Source: DATATV01 sp035551355 (GTDB lineage: Bacteria > Actinomycetota > Actinomycetes > Mycobacteriales > Pseudonocardiaceae). Taken from it: a stretch of 40,012 bases of DNA. Under the pieces are notes generated by a model, which was not told the DNA's origin, ran no database searches, and saw only the letters and a program-made list of their open reading frames with translations. Of the stretch, positions 31,985-39,914 are shown one piece after another; the stretch's first letter is position 1; every line of letters starts with the position of its first letter. The stretch lies in contig DASZNF010000045.1 in NCBI GenBank assembly GCA_035551355.1, positions 1 to 40,012 on the forward strand. Reading direction: 5' to 3'. Made by a program: the position numbers and the translations under genes.

Positions 31985-32884
31985 ATGCGTGTGTTCGTCA
32001 CTGGTGCCACCGGATTCATCGGCAGTGCCGTCGTCGCCGAGCTGCGTGCGGCCGGCCACCAGGTGCTCGGGCTGACCCGCTCGGACGCCGGCGCGGCCAC
32101 GCTGGCCGAGGCCGGGGCCGAGGTGCACCGCGGCAACCTGGACGATCTGGACTCCCTGCGCAGCGGCGCCGCCGCGGCCGACGGCGTGATCCACACCGCC
32201 TACAACCACGGTTTCACCGACTTCGCCGCCGCCGCGCGAGCGGACGGGCAGGCCATCACCGCGCTGGCCGAAGCGCTGAGCGGCGGCGACAAGCCGCTGG
32301 TCATCGCCTCCGGCATCGTGACCTCCTCGGTTCCCGGCCAGCCGGCTACCGAGGACAGCAGGCCCGAGCCCGGGTCGTTCGCGCAGTTCCGGTTCGCCAA
32401 CGAGGAAATCGCCGCGTCCTTTGTCGACCGTGGGGTGCGGGCCTCGGCGGTCCGGCTGTCGCCGACCGTGCACGGCCGGGGCGACAAGGGGTTCGTGGCC
32501 CGGCTGATCGCCATCGCCCGGGAGAAGGGCGTGTCGGCCTACCCGGGCGAGGGGACTGCCCACTGGCCCACCGTGCACCGGCTGGACGCGGCGCGGCTGT
32601 TCCGGCTCGCCCTGGAGTCCGCGCCCGGGGGCGCCCGGCTGATGGGTGTGGCCGAGGAGGGGATCGCGGTGCGGCGGATCGCCGAGGCCATCGGCCGCAA
32701 CCTCGAACTGCCGGTGGCCGGCGTGTCCCCGGACGAAGCGGGGGAGCATTTCGGTTTCCTGGCGGGAATTCTCGCCATGGATCTGCGAGCCTCCAGCGAG
32801 CGGACCCGTAAGGAACTGGACTGGCAGCCGACCCAGCCGGGCCTCATCGAGGATCTCGACGAGGGCCACTACTTCACCGTCTGA
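31985..32884 (+). CDS. NAD(P)-dependent epimerase/dehydratase-type SDR
   Basis: A 299-residue extended SDR. The nucleotide-binding loop is MRVFVTGATGFIGSAVVAEL (G-x-x-G-x-x-G). GLTRSDAGAATLAEAGAEV follows, then GVIHTAYNH and SGIVTS in the active-site strand. The usual YxxxK is replaced by a region around SFAQFRFANEEIAASFVDRG, as in the atypical NAD(P)-binding subgroup often found beside LysR regulators. VRLSPTVHGRGDKGFV and HRLDAARLFRLALE are also typical of that group. ATG 31985 has AAGGAG nine bases upstream. It is followed 21 bases later by an LLM oxidoreductase gene. The substrate is unknown. Confidence 0.9.
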   Translation: MRVFVTGATGFIGSAVVAELRAAGHQVLGLTRSDAGAATLAEAGAEVHRGNLDDLDSLRSGAAAADGVIHTAYNHGFTDFAAAARADGQAITALAEALSGGDKPLVIASGIVTSSVPGQPATEDSRPEPGSFAQFRFANEEIAASFVDRGVRASAVRLSPTVHGRGDKGFVARLIAIAREKGVSAYPGEGTAHWPTVHRLDAARLFRLALESAPGGARLMGVAEEGIAVRRIAEAIGRNLELPVAGVSPDEAGEHFGFLAGILAMDLRASSERTRKELDWQPTQPGLIEDLDEGHYFTV

Positions 32885-32905
32885 CACCGATCTGGAGGAT
32901 TTTCC

Positions 32906-33814
32906 ATGGGGACGACCACCTCGACCCGGCGGGCATTGGGGCGGGTCGGGGTGTTTCCGCCGATCTCGTTCGCCCGCGCCGTCCCGATCGACGACCAGCG
33001 CGACGCCGTGCGCCGGCTGGAACGCGCGGGTTATCGCACCGCGTGGACCAACGAGGTCGTCGGCGGCAAGGACGCGCTGGTGCAACTGGCCGTGCTGCTG
33101 GCGGCCACGGAACGGATGACGTTCGGCACCGGCATCGCCAACATCTGGGTCCGGCAGCCGGAAACCCTGCACGGGGCGGCAGCGCTTTTGGCCCAGGCCT
33201 ATCCGGACCGGCTCGTGCTGGGGCTGGGCGTCGGTTATCCGGCGCAGGCCCAGGCAACCGGCCGAGAGTTCGGCAAGCCGCTGACCACCATGCGCGAGTA
33301 CCTCGGCAAGATGACCGCGCAGACCTGGCCGCCCGCGGCGGACGCGGTCTATCCACGGATCATCGGGGCCAACGGGCCGAAGATGCTGGCGCTGGCCGGG
33401 GAGATCGCCGACGGCGCGCTGCCCATCGGGCTGCCGGTCGAGCACACCGCGCAGGCCCGCCGGGCACTCGGGCCCGACAAGCTGCTGGTGGTGGGGCTGA
33501 GCGTGGTGCTGGACGCCGATCCGGGGCAGGCCCGGGAAACCGCGCGCAGCACCGTGTCGCAGCGGTTGGCCATGCCCGCCGTGGCCGACGGCCTGGCCCG
33601 GCTCGGTTACGGCCAGGACGAGCTCGCGCGGGTCAGCGACCGGGTGGTGGACGCGGTGATCGCGCACGGCGAGCCGGCGGCCATCGCGGCGGGCGTCCAG
33701 GCCCACCTGGACGCGGGCGCGGACCACGTGGCGCTGCTGCCGACCACCGACGACTACGCCGAGGGGGTGCGGCGGCTGGTGGAAATCGCGCCCGCGTTCA
33801 TCGATTTCGGCTGA
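32906..33814 (+). CDS. LLM class F420-dependent oxidoreductase
   Basis: A 302-residue TIM-barrel protein of the luciferase-like monooxygenase superfamily, in the actinobacterial branch that generally uses coenzyme F420 (the TIGR03620-like group, by resemblance). Features are GRVGVFPPISFARAVPIDDQ, RLERAGYRTAWTNEVVGGKDALVQLAVLLAATERMTFGTGIANIW, LVLGLGVGYPAQAQATGREFGKPL and IIGANGPKMLALAGEIADGALPIGLP. GGAGG lies nine bases before ATG 32906. It follows the epimerase gene by 21 bases, and the two are probably one operon under the LysR regulator. The reaction is unknown. Confidence 0.9.
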   Translation: MGTTTSTRRALGRVGVFPPISFARAVPIDDQRDAVRRLERAGYRTAWTNEVVGGKDALVQLAVLLAATERMTFGTGIANIWVRQPETLHGAAALLAQAYPDRLVLGLGVGYPAQAQATGREFGKPLTTMREYLGKMTAQTWPPAADAVYPRIIGANGPKMLALAGEIADGALPIGLPVEHTAQARRALGPDKLLVVGLSVVLDADPGQARETARSTVSQRLAMPAVADGLARLGYGQDELARVSDRVVDAVIAHGEPAAIAAGVQAHLDAGADHVALLPTTDDYAEGVRRLVEIAPAFIDFG

Positions 33815-33816
33815 GG

Positions 33817-33842
33817 TGTCGATATCCCGTGGCACCGTTCGT
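33817..33842 (+). promoter_or_regulatory. ECF42-type promoter before the DGPF protein gene
   Basis: TGTCGA (33817-33822) is followed after 17 bases by CGT (33840-33842). ECF42 sigma factors are reported to recognise TGTCGA at -35 and CGA/TC at -10, so this fits except for the last -10 base. It lies 52 bases before the start of the DGPF gene, whose partner sigma factor gene follows. It also lies only three bases past the LLM stop, so the pair has its own promoter. Confidence 0.7.
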
Positions 33843-33893
33843 ATGGATGGTGAGCGACCGGCAGCGGGCCGGTGCCGGATGAGGGAGACACGG

Positions 33894-34244
33894 ATGCCCA
33901 ACTATCTGCTCAGCGTCTACCAGCCCGACGGCCAGCCACCGGGGCCGGAGGTGATGGAACCGGTCATGCGCCGGCTGGAGGAGTGGAACGCCGAACTCAA
34001 GGCGGCCGGGGCCTGGGTGTTCACCGGCGGGCTGCACCCGGCGAGCACCGCCACCGTGCTGCGGCCGGACGGGGATCAGGTACTGCTCACCGACGGTCCG
34101 TTCACCGAGGGCAAGGAGCACCTCGGCGGGTTCACCATCATCCAGGCCCCCGATCTGGACGCCGCGCTGGACTGGGGCCGCAAACTGGCCCGGGCGATCG
34201 GGTTGCTGCCCATCGAGGTCCGGCCGATGCAGGACCGGGCCTGA
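33894..34244 (+). CDS. DGPF/YCII domain protein
   Basis: A 116-residue ferredoxin-like-fold protein of the YCII-related / DGPF family. The signature DGPFTEGKEHLGGF lies at about residues 68-81, preceded by WNAELKAAGAWVFTGGLHPA and followed by ALDWGRKLARAIG and IEVRPMQ. DGPF proteins are typically encoded next to ECF42 sigma factors and are their usual targets; the biochemical function is not known. ATG 33894 has GAGGGAG about ten bases upstream. Its stop lies seven bases before the sigma factor start, so the two are co-transcribed, probably from the ECF42-type promoter upstream. Confidence 0.92.
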   Translation: MPNYLLSVYQPDGQPPGPEVMEPVMRRLEEWNAELKAAGAWVFTGGLHPASTATVLRPDGDQVLLTDGPFTEGKEHLGGFTIIQAPDLDAALDWGRKLARAIGLLPIEVRPMQDRA

Positions 34245-34251
34245 CCCGCGC

Positions 34252-35538
34252 ATGACCCCGGACGAGGCGCGCCCGATCTCGGAGGAGGCGCGCCCAGTCT
34301 CGGAGGAGGCACGCCCGGACGACGCGCGGCTGACCCGCGCGGACATCGAGCGGGTGTTCCGCGCCGAGTACGGCCGGGCGGTGGCCGTCCTGGTCCACCT
34401 CGTCGGCGATATCGACCTCGCCGAGGAGGTGGTCCAGGACGCGTTCGCCGCGGCGGTGGCACGCTGGCCGGACACCGGGCCGCCGCCGAGTCCGGCCGGC
34501 TGGATCATCACCACCGCCCGCAACCGGGCGATCGACCGGCTCCGCCGGGAGGCCACCCGAGCCGACCGGCACGCCCAGGCGCTGCTGCTGCGCACCCGGG
34601 ACGAGCCCGAGGCGGAGGTCCTCGTGCGGGACGACCGACTGCGGTTGATCTTCACCTGCTGCCACCCGGCGTTGTCGGCCGGCGCTCAGGTCGCGCTGAC
34701 CCTGCGGCTGCTCGGTGGGCTGAGCACCCCGGAGATCGCCCATGCCTTCCTGGTGCCGGAGAAGACCATGGCCCAACGATTGGTGCGGGCCAAGGGGAAG
34801 ATCCGGGACGCGGCCATTCCCTACCGGGTGCCGGCCGAGGCCGAGCTGCCCGGCCGGCTCTCGACCGTGCTGACCGTGGTCTATCTGGTGTTCAACGAGG
34901 GCTACACGGCCAGTTCCGGCGCGGAGCTGGTGCGGGCCGGGCTGTGCGCCGAGGCGATCCGGCTGGCCCGCCTGCTGGCCGAGCTGATGCCCGACGAACC
35001 GGAAGTGCTGGGCCTGCTGGCGTTGTTGCTGCTGATCGAGTCGCGCCGGCCGGCCCGGACCACCGCGGCGGGCGAGTTGGTGTTGCTGCCCGATCAGGAC
35101 CGGACCCGCTGGGACTCGCAACTCGTTGCCGAGGGCCAGGAACTGGTCCGTCGCTGCCTGCGCCGCGACCGGCCCGGGCCCTACCAGATCCAGGCCGCCG
35201 TCAACGCGGTGCACAGCGACGCGGCCACCGCGGCCGACACCGACTGGGGCCAGATCGTGGCGCTCTACGACCAGTTGCTGGTGCTCACGCCCACTCCGGT
35301 GGTGGCGTTGCACCGCGCGGTCGCGGTCGCCGAGGTGGCCGGTCCGGAAGCCGCGCTGGCCCTGGTCGACGAGCTGACTCTGCCGCGCTACCACCTGTTC
35401 CACGCGGTGCGCGCGGACCTGCTGCGCCGGGTTGGCCGCACCGAGGAAGCCGCGCGGGCCTACGAACAGGCCGCCGAGTACACCGACAACGACGCCGAAC
35501 GGGCGTTCCTCCGAGGTCGCCGGGCCGGGCTGCGCTGA
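34252..35538 (+). CDS. ECF42 RNA polymerase sigma factor with TPR-like extension
   Basis: A 428-residue sigma factor of group ECF42. Three imperfect heptads EARP-x-S-E open the protein (residues 4-24), an unusual low-complexity start. Region 2 follows (EYGRAVAVLVHLVGDIDLAEEVVQDAFAAAV, then GWIITTARNRAIDRLRRE). Region 4 is ALTLRLLGGLSTPEIAHAFLVPEKTMAQRLVRAKGKI. The 200-residue C-terminal extension (VVYLVFNEGYTASSG, LCAEAIRLARLLAELMPDEPEVLGLLALLLL, YQIQAAVNAVHSDA, then LYDQLLVLTPTPVVALHRAVA) is the TPR-like part required for ECF42 activity. No anti-sigma factor is present, as usual for this group. The ATG has no clear ribosome binding site, so it may be coupled to the DGPF gene. Confidence 0.93.
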   Translation: MTPDEARPISEEARPVSEEARPDDARLTRADIERVFRAEYGRAVAVLVHLVGDIDLAEEVVQDAFAAAVARWPDTGPPPSPAGWIITTARNRAIDRLRREATRADRHAQALLLRTRDEPEAEVLVRDDRLRLIFTCCHPALSAGAQVALTLRLLGGLSTPEIAHAFLVPEKTMAQRLVRAKGKIRDAAIPYRVPAEAELPGRLSTVLTVVYLVFNEGYTASSGAELVRAGLCAEAIRLARLLAELMPDEPEVLGLLALLLLIESRRPARTTAAGELVLLPDQDRTRWDSQLVAEGQELVRRCLRRDRPGPYQIQAAVNAVHSDAATAADTDWGQIVALYDQLLVLTPTPVVALHRAVAVAEVAGPEAALALVDELTLPRYHLFHAVRADLLRRVGRTEEAARAYEQAAEYTDNDAERAFLRGRRAGLR

Positions 35539-35568
35539 ATCGTCGGGGTGCGGTGCCAGGCTGTGGGT

Positions 35569-35997
35569 ATGGGGACGGACAAGGGAATTCCGCGGTTGCG
35601 CCAGGTGGTGCTGGACGCCGAGGACGCGCGGGCGCTGGCCGAGTTCTACCGGCAACTGCTGGGCCTGACCTACCGGCCCGGGGACGAGCCGCCGCCGGCC
35701 GGGCAGCCCGATCCGCAGGCCCGGGAGTGGCTGGTGCTGCGAGACAGTGGCGACGGGCCCCAGCTGGCCGTGCAGCCGGTGCCGAGCCTGCCCGCGTCCA
35801 CCTGGCCCGACGCCGGCGTGCCGCAGCAGCTGCACCTGGATCTGGTCGTGCCGGACATCGACGAACTGCGGGCCGCGCACGAGCGGGTGCTGGCGCTGGG
35901 CGGGCGGATGCTGGAGGACCTCATCGACGATCCGCAGGAGCCGCTGCGGGTCTACGCCGACCTGGCCGGCCACCCGTTCTGCGTGTTCGTCGGCTGA
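35569..35997 (+). CDS. VOC (glyoxalase/bleomycin-resistance fold) protein
   Basis: A 142-residue vicinal-oxygen-chelate-fold protein. The first beta-alpha-beta unit is LRQVVLDAEDARALAEFYRQLLGLTYR. The second is QQLHLDLVVPDIDELRAAHERVLALGGRML, followed by RVYADLAGHPFCVFVG. His and Glu/Asp residues in HLDLVV and VYADLAGHPFC could bind metal, though the subgroup to which it belongs often lacks enzyme evidence. ATG 35569 (MGTDKGIPRLRQ) is preceded at six bases by CAGGCT and no ribosome binding site, so it may be leaderless. It follows the sigma factor by 30 bases on the same strand. Its function is unknown. Confidence 0.88.
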   Translation: MGTDKGIPRLRQVVLDAEDARALAEFYRQLLGLTYRPGDEPPPAGQPDPQAREWLVLRDSGDGPQLAVQPVPSLPASTWPDAGVPQQLHLDLVVPDIDELRAAHERVLALGGRMLEDLIDDPQEPLRVYADLAGHPFCVFVG

Positions 35998-36088
35998 CTC
36001 CGCGGGCCACGTTTCGGCCACGCCCCGTTCACGTTGGTGGAGGAGGGTTGCGGGTCATCTGACGCGAAACCGCATGTGAGGGGCGAAC

Positions 36089-37630
36089 GTGGCTGAACTG
36101 GATCGACGTAGCGTGTTACGCGCCGCCGGGCTCGGGGCGGCGTTCTCGATGGCCGGAGCGGCCTCGGTGGCGCTGCCGGGCACGGCCGCCGCCGCGCCCG
36201 GGCTGCTGGCTCAGCCGGGCAGCGCCGGGGCGCCGCCGGTGCTGGGCCTGCACACCACCTATGGCCAGGACCCGGCCAGCCAGGCGGTGATCTCCTGGAT
36301 CTCGCCGGTGTCGGTGGCCAAACCGCGGGTCCGGGTGGGCACCGCGCACGGCGGGTTCGGCTTCGTGTTGCCCGCCGAGACCACCCACTACACCGACCAG
36401 GCCAGCGGCACCGAGGTGCTGGTGCACCACGCGCCGGTGGGCGGGCTGCCGCCGGACGCCGAATTCGTCTACCAGGTGCTGCAGGGCGACCAGACCTCGG
36501 CCACCGGCACCTTCCGCACCGCCCCGCGCGGGCGGGCGCCGTTCCGGTTCACCAGCTTCGGCGACCAGTCCACTCCGGTGGCCGGGGACGCGCTGGGCTC
36601 GGTGCACGCCGGGGACATCGTGGACCAGGTGGAGCAGGCGAATCCGTTGTTCCACCTGATGAACGGCGATCTGTGCTATGCCAACCTGGCCACCGACCGG
36701 CTCAAGCAGTGGCGGGACTGGTTCGCCAACAACGAACGGTCCATGCGCAACCGGCCGTGGATGCCGGCCGCGGGCAACCACGAGAACGAACTGGGCAACG
36801 GTCCGATCGGCTATGTGGGTTACCAGACCTATTTCCGGCTGCCGCACGATGGTTCGGCCGATCCGGAGTTCGCCGGGCTCTGGTACGCCTACACCGTCGG
36901 CTCGGTGCGGTTCGTGCACCTGGCCAACGACGATGTGGCCTATCAGGACGGCGGCTCCAGCTACGTTCGCGGCTACAGCGGGGACGCCCAGCGGCGCTGG
37001 CTGGAACGCGAACTGGCCACCGCGCGCGCCCGGCCAGGAGTGGACTGGATCGTGGTGTGCATGCACCAGGTGGTGATCTCCTCGGCCGACTTCAACGGCG
37101 CCGACCTGGGGCTGCGGCAGCAGTGGGCGCCGCTGTTCGACCGGTACGGAGTGGACCTGGTGCTGTGCGGGCACGAGCACCACTATGAACGGTCGCATCC
37201 GGTTCGTGGCGTGGTCAGCGGTTCGGCCACGCTCACCCCGAACCCGGTTTCCACCGGCACCGAAATCGTCGACACCTCGCGCGGCACCGTGCACATGATC
37301 CTGGGCGGAGGCGGCACCTCGGCGCCGTCCAACCAGGACCTGTACTACCCGGCCCAGTGCAAGGTGATCACCGGCGTCGGTCCGGCCGACCCCACCACCG
37401 GCAAGCGGCCGGCGATCTACGAGATGGAGGCCGCGCCCTGGGCGGCCGTGCGCGACCACGAGCACGCGTACGGATTCGCCGCGTTCGACGTGGACCCCGG
37501 CGCGCCCGGCGGGCACACCAGGATCACCGTGACCTACTTCGACTCGCTGGGCTCCGGCGCGGGCGAGCTGGTGCCGTTCGAGAAGTTCGTGCTGGAAAGG
37601 CCGCGTACCGACCGGCTTTCCGCGCACTGA
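36089..37630 (+). CDS. Tat-exported metallophosphatase (purple acid phosphatase-like)
   Basis: A 513-residue secreted metallophosphoesterase. The Tat signal is DRRSVLRAAGLGAAFSMAGA with cleavage near TAAAAPG. An N-terminal fibronectin-like domain (LHTTYGQDPASQAVISWISP) is typical of purple acid phosphatases. The metal-binding motifs follow in order: FTSFGDQS, LMNGDLCYAN, MPAAGNHENE, VVCMHQVVISS and LVLCGHEHHYERSHPV. GTG 36089 has GAGGGG about eight bases upstream. The enzyme probably releases phosphate from organic esters outside the cell. A single GTTCACG at 36027-36033 recalls half a PHO box but no second half is convincing. A bidirectional terminator follows. Confidence 0.93.
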   Translation: MAELDRRSVLRAAGLGAAFSMAGAASVALPGTAAAAPGLLAQPGSAGAPPVLGLHTTYGQDPASQAVISWISPVSVAKPRVRVGTAHGGFGFVLPAETTHYTDQASGTEVLVHHAPVGGLPPDAEFVYQVLQGDQTSATGTFRTAPRGRAPFRFTSFGDQSTPVAGDALGSVHAGDIVDQVEQANPLFHLMNGDLCYANLATDRLKQWRDWFANNERSMRNRPWMPAAGNHENELGNGPIGYVGYQTYFRLPHDGSADPEFAGLWYAYTVGSVRFVHLANDDVAYQDGGSSYVRGYSGDAQRRWLERELATARARPGVDWIVVCMHQVVISSADFNGADLGLRQQWAPLFDRYGVDLVLCGHEHHYERSHPVRGVVSGSATLTPNPVSTGTEIVDTSRGTVHMILGGGGTSAPSNQDLYYPAQCKVITGVGPADPTTGKRPAIYEMEAAPWAAVRDHEHAYGFAAFDVDPGAPGGHTRITVTYFDSLGSGAGELVPFEKFVLERPRTDRLSAH

Positions 37631-37650
37631 GCGCCGTCATCCGAAAAATC

Positions 37651-37685
37651 ACGGCTCGCCTGCGGAAACCGCGGGCGAGCCGTTT
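37651..37685. terminator. Bidirectional terminator
   Basis: A 15-bp stem with one wobble pair (37651-37665 with 37669-37683) and an AAA-type loop. T-rich ends occur on both sides (TTTC on the plus strand, ATTTTT on the minus strand). It serves the metallophosphatase gene and the convergent zinc-finger gene. Confidence 0.8.
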
Positions 37686-37688
37686 CAC

Positions 37689-37889
37689 TCACTTCCAGTG
37701 TGCGACCATGAACTGCGCGCACCTCGGCGAGCAGACCCGGTAGTCGCCGAACACCTTGCGGTGCCGCTTCAACTTCTTGCCACATCCCTGGCACTCGTCG
37801 TACCCGGGTTCATGGCCGGTGGCCCATGAGCGGGCGCCCCGAACCACCTTGTGTTGGGCGACCTTCGAATTCCACAGCAACAGACCCAT
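37689..37889 (-). CDS. Tiny zinc-finger protein
   Basis: A 66-residue basic protein with a likely zinc site: C-x2-C in DECQGCGKK and C-x3-C in VCSPRC, 14 residues apart. The first half (MGLLLWNSKVAQHKVVRGARSW) has a short hydrophobic start and a basic region; the tail is AQFMVAHWK. ATG 37889 has GGAGGTG about eight bases upstream, an unusually good ribosome binding site that decides the start although the frame is open to 38015. The function is unknown; a nucleic-acid or protein-binding role is possible. It is convergent with the metallophosphatase gene. Confidence 0.75.
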   Translation of the reverse strand: MGLLLWNSKVAQHKVVRGARSWATGHEPGYDECQGCGKKLKRHRKVFGDYRVCSPRCAQFMVAHWK

Positions 37890-38015
37890 CGCGCACCTCC
37901 GCGAACCGATCCGGCGGGGTCCCGACAGCCCCACCGGAATGATGGTGCCCGGTGGCGTACCCGTCGGCCTAGTTTTTCTCGACAAGATCACCGGTTCGCA
38001 GTAGCCGGCCGTCAC

Positions 38016-38172
38016 GCTAATGGCTTATTGGTAACCTGGCGTGTTCGGTGTATTGAGATGTTAATTCTCTGGGTTTTTCGCCGGCCGGATAGCCCGAGGA
38101 GCGCCATCGAAATGGCGTTGATCAGCCTAAATATTGGTCCGGTCGGCCCAATCGTGGCTGACCTGTGATCAG
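38016..38172. other. AT-richer intergenic region before the PadR operator
   Basis: No gene is visible. The stretch is less GC-rich than its surroundings and contains short T-rich runs (GGGTTTTTC near 38070). It may carry promoters for the zinc-finger gene and the PadR gene. Confidence 0.4.
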
Positions 38173-38203
38173 CCACAGTGGACAGAAGTGTAGACCACTG
38201 TGG
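38173..38203. promoter_or_regulatory. Inverted repeat operator upstream of the PadR gene
   Basis: CCACAGTG and CACTGTGG form a perfect 8-bp inverted repeat with 15 bases between; inside lies AGTG-n5-CACT. The octamer GTGGACAG is also repeated directly (38178 and 38200). The site is 43 bases before the chosen PadR start, where a self-repressing regulator would bind. Confidence 0.65.
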
Positions 38204-38245
38204 ACAGCGATGGTCAGTCCGTGGCACGGTAGGAGGGTGTCAGAG

Positions 38246-38737
38246 TTGAACGCAACCGCAGCGGCCCTGCTTGGTCTGCTGCACGATGGTCCCCAGACCG
38301 GTGGCGAGTTGGTGAGCGCCGCGCGCGAGCGGTTCGGTGCCTTCTTCAGCGTCACCCGCAGCCAGGTTTATCGCGAACTTCCGGCGCTTGCCGACGCGGG
38401 TCTCGTCCGCCTCGGCAAGCAGGGCCCTCGGTCCAGCCAGCAGTACGTGATTACCGCGGCGGGCAAGAAGGCATTCAAGAACTGGCTGGTCAGTGAGCCC
38501 GGTCCGGATCACCTCCGCAGTCCGCTCATTCTTCGGGTGGTGCACGCCGCATCGCTTACCCCGAAGCAGCGGGTCTCGCTGGTCGATTCGGCGCGGTCCT
38601 CATATTCCGCACAGCAGGATGCGGCCCGGACGGCTGTGAAAGAGGCGTCCGACCCGTATGCCAAGGCGGTGGCCGAGTTCGCGGTGGCGCAAGCCCGGGC
38701 GGTGCTCAAACTGCTCGACGCGGTACCGACTGCCTGA
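38246..38737 (+). CDS. PadR family transcriptional regulator
   Basis: A 163-residue PadR-type repressor. The winged helix spans residues 1-80: NATAAALLGLLHDGPQTGGE, then SVTRSQVYRELPALADAGLVRLGKQGPRSSQQYVITAAGKKAFKNWL, where V-Y-R-E-L and the beta-wing are diagnostic. A C-terminal dimerisation helix follows (HLRSPLILRVVHAASLTPKQRV to the end). TTG 38246 is chosen because AGGAGG (38231-38236) is nine bases upstream. GTG 38237 would touch that site and is less likely. An inverted repeat just upstream suggests autorepression. The controlled partner gene is not obvious; the zinc-finger gene on the other side is one candidate. Confidence 0.88.
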   Translation: MNATAAALLGLLHDGPQTGGELVSAARERFGAFFSVTRSQVYRELPALADAGLVRLGKQGPRSSQQYVITAAGKKAFKNWLVSEPGPDHLRSPLILRVVHAASLTPKQRVSLVDSARSSYSAQQDAARTAVKEASDPYAKAVAEFAVAQARAVLKLLDAVPTA

Positions 38738-38753
38738 TTGGGCGTAAACGTGG

Positions 38754-38782
38754 AGCGTCGGGCACTGGGAGTGCCCGACGCT
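38754..38782 (+). terminator. Terminator hairpin after the PadR gene
   Basis: A perfect 13-bp stem (38754-38766 with 38770-38782) around a GGG loop begins 17 bases past the PadR stop. There is no T-run. Confidence 0.7.
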
Positions 38783-38810
38783 ACCTCGTCGTCAAGTAAC
38801 CTTTCAGGTT

Positions 38811-39914
38811 GTGAACCCCGACGTAGCAGCTGACCTCAAGGATCTGTCCACCATCCTCGGCAACATCGAGGCGGTGATGGACGTCGAGGCGCTGCGCGCG
38901 CAGATCGCCGAACTGGAGAAGGAGACCGAGCGCCCGGACCTGTGGAACGACCAGGAACGGGCGCAGAAGGTCACCAGCCAGTTGGCCCACCGTCAGGGTG
39001 ACCTGCGCCGGGTGACCGGGCTGCGGCAGCGGTTGGACGACCTGGGGGTCCTTTACGACCTCGCCGAGGAAATGGACGATTCGTCCAGTCTCGCCGAGGC
39101 CGAGACCGAGCGCGCCAAACTTCGCAAGGACATCGAATCCATGGAGGTTCGGACCTTGCTCTCCGGCGAGTACGACGAGCGGGACGCGCTGGTCACCGTG
39201 CGCTCGGAGGCGGGCGGGGTGGACGCCGCCGACTTCGCCGAGATGCTCATGCGGATGTACCTGCGCTGGGCCGAGCGGCACAACTACCCCACCGAGGTCT
39301 ACGACACCTCCTACGCCGAGGAAGCGGGCATCAAGTCGGCCACCTTCCGGGTCAACGCCCCCTACGCCTACGGCACGCTGTCCGTGGAGCAGGGCACCCA
39401 CCGGCTGGTGCGCATCTCCCCGTTCGACAACCAGGGCCGGCGGCAGACCTCGTTCGCCGGCGTCGAGGTGGTGCCCGTGGTCGAGCAGTCCGATCACGTG
39501 GAGATCGACGAGAAGGACCTGCGGGTCGACGTCTACCGCTCCTCCGGCCCCGGCGGCCAGGGCGTGAACACCACGGACTCGGCGGTGCGCATCACGCACC
39601 TCCCGACCGGCATCGTGGTGAGCTGCCAGAACGAGCGCAGCCAGCTGCAGAACAAGGCCAGCGCCATGGCGGTGCTGCAGGCCAAGCTGCTGGAGCGGCA
39701 GCGCCAGGAGGAGCGGGAGAAGATGGACCAGCTCAAGGGCGACGGCGGCTCGAGCTGGGGCAACCAGATGCGCTCCTACGTGCTGCACCCCTACCAGATG
39801 GTCAAGGACCTGCGGACCGACCACGAGGTGGGCAACCCGTCCGCGGTGCTGGACGGTGACATCGACGGCTTCCTGGAAGCCGGTATCCGGTGGCGCCGCC
39901 AGCAGAGCAACTGA
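38811..39914 (+). CDS. prfB: Peptide chain release factor 2
   Basis: A class I release factor that ends translation at UGA and UAA codons. The 367-residue length is normal. The codon-recognition tripeptide Ser-Pro-Phe is in LVRISPFDNQGRRQTSF and the catalytic GGQ in RSSGPGGQGVNTTDSAVR. The N-terminal coiled domain (LRAQIAELEKETERPDLWND) and C-terminal SYVLHPYQMVKDLRTDHE are typical. The gene is a single open frame without the programmed +1 frameshift known from E. coli. GTG 38811 is preceded by TAACCT with eight bases between and has no ribosome binding site; a small AACCT...AGGTT hairpin lies between. In mycobacteria ftsE, ftsX and smpB follow nearby. Confidence 0.97.
   Translation: MNPDVAADLKDLSTILGNIEAVMDVEALRAQIAELEKETERPDLWNDQERAQKVTSQLAHRQGDLRRVTGLRQRLDDLGVLYDLAEEMDDSSSLAEAETERAKLRKDIESMEVRTLLSGEYDERDALVTVRSEAGGVDAADFAEMLMRMYLRWAERHNYPTEVYDTSYAEEAGIKSATFRVNAPYAYGTLSVEQGTHRLVRISPFDNQGRRQTSFAGVEVVPVVEQSDHVEIDEKDLRVDVYRSSGPGGQGVNTTDSAVRITHLPTGIVVSCQNERSQLQNKASAMAVLQAKLLERQRQEEREKMDQLKGDGGSSWGNQMRSYVLHPYQMVKDLRTDHEVGNPSAVLDGDIDGFLEAGIRWRRQQSN

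Noticed and set aside
36027..36055. PHO box upstream of the metallophosphatase
   Set aside because: Only one GTTCACG half-site is visible; the expected second direct repeat at 11 bases is not convincing.
38811..39000. Programmed frameshift in prfB
   Set aside because: The gene is one continuous frame from GTG to stop; no in-frame TGA with a slippery site is present.
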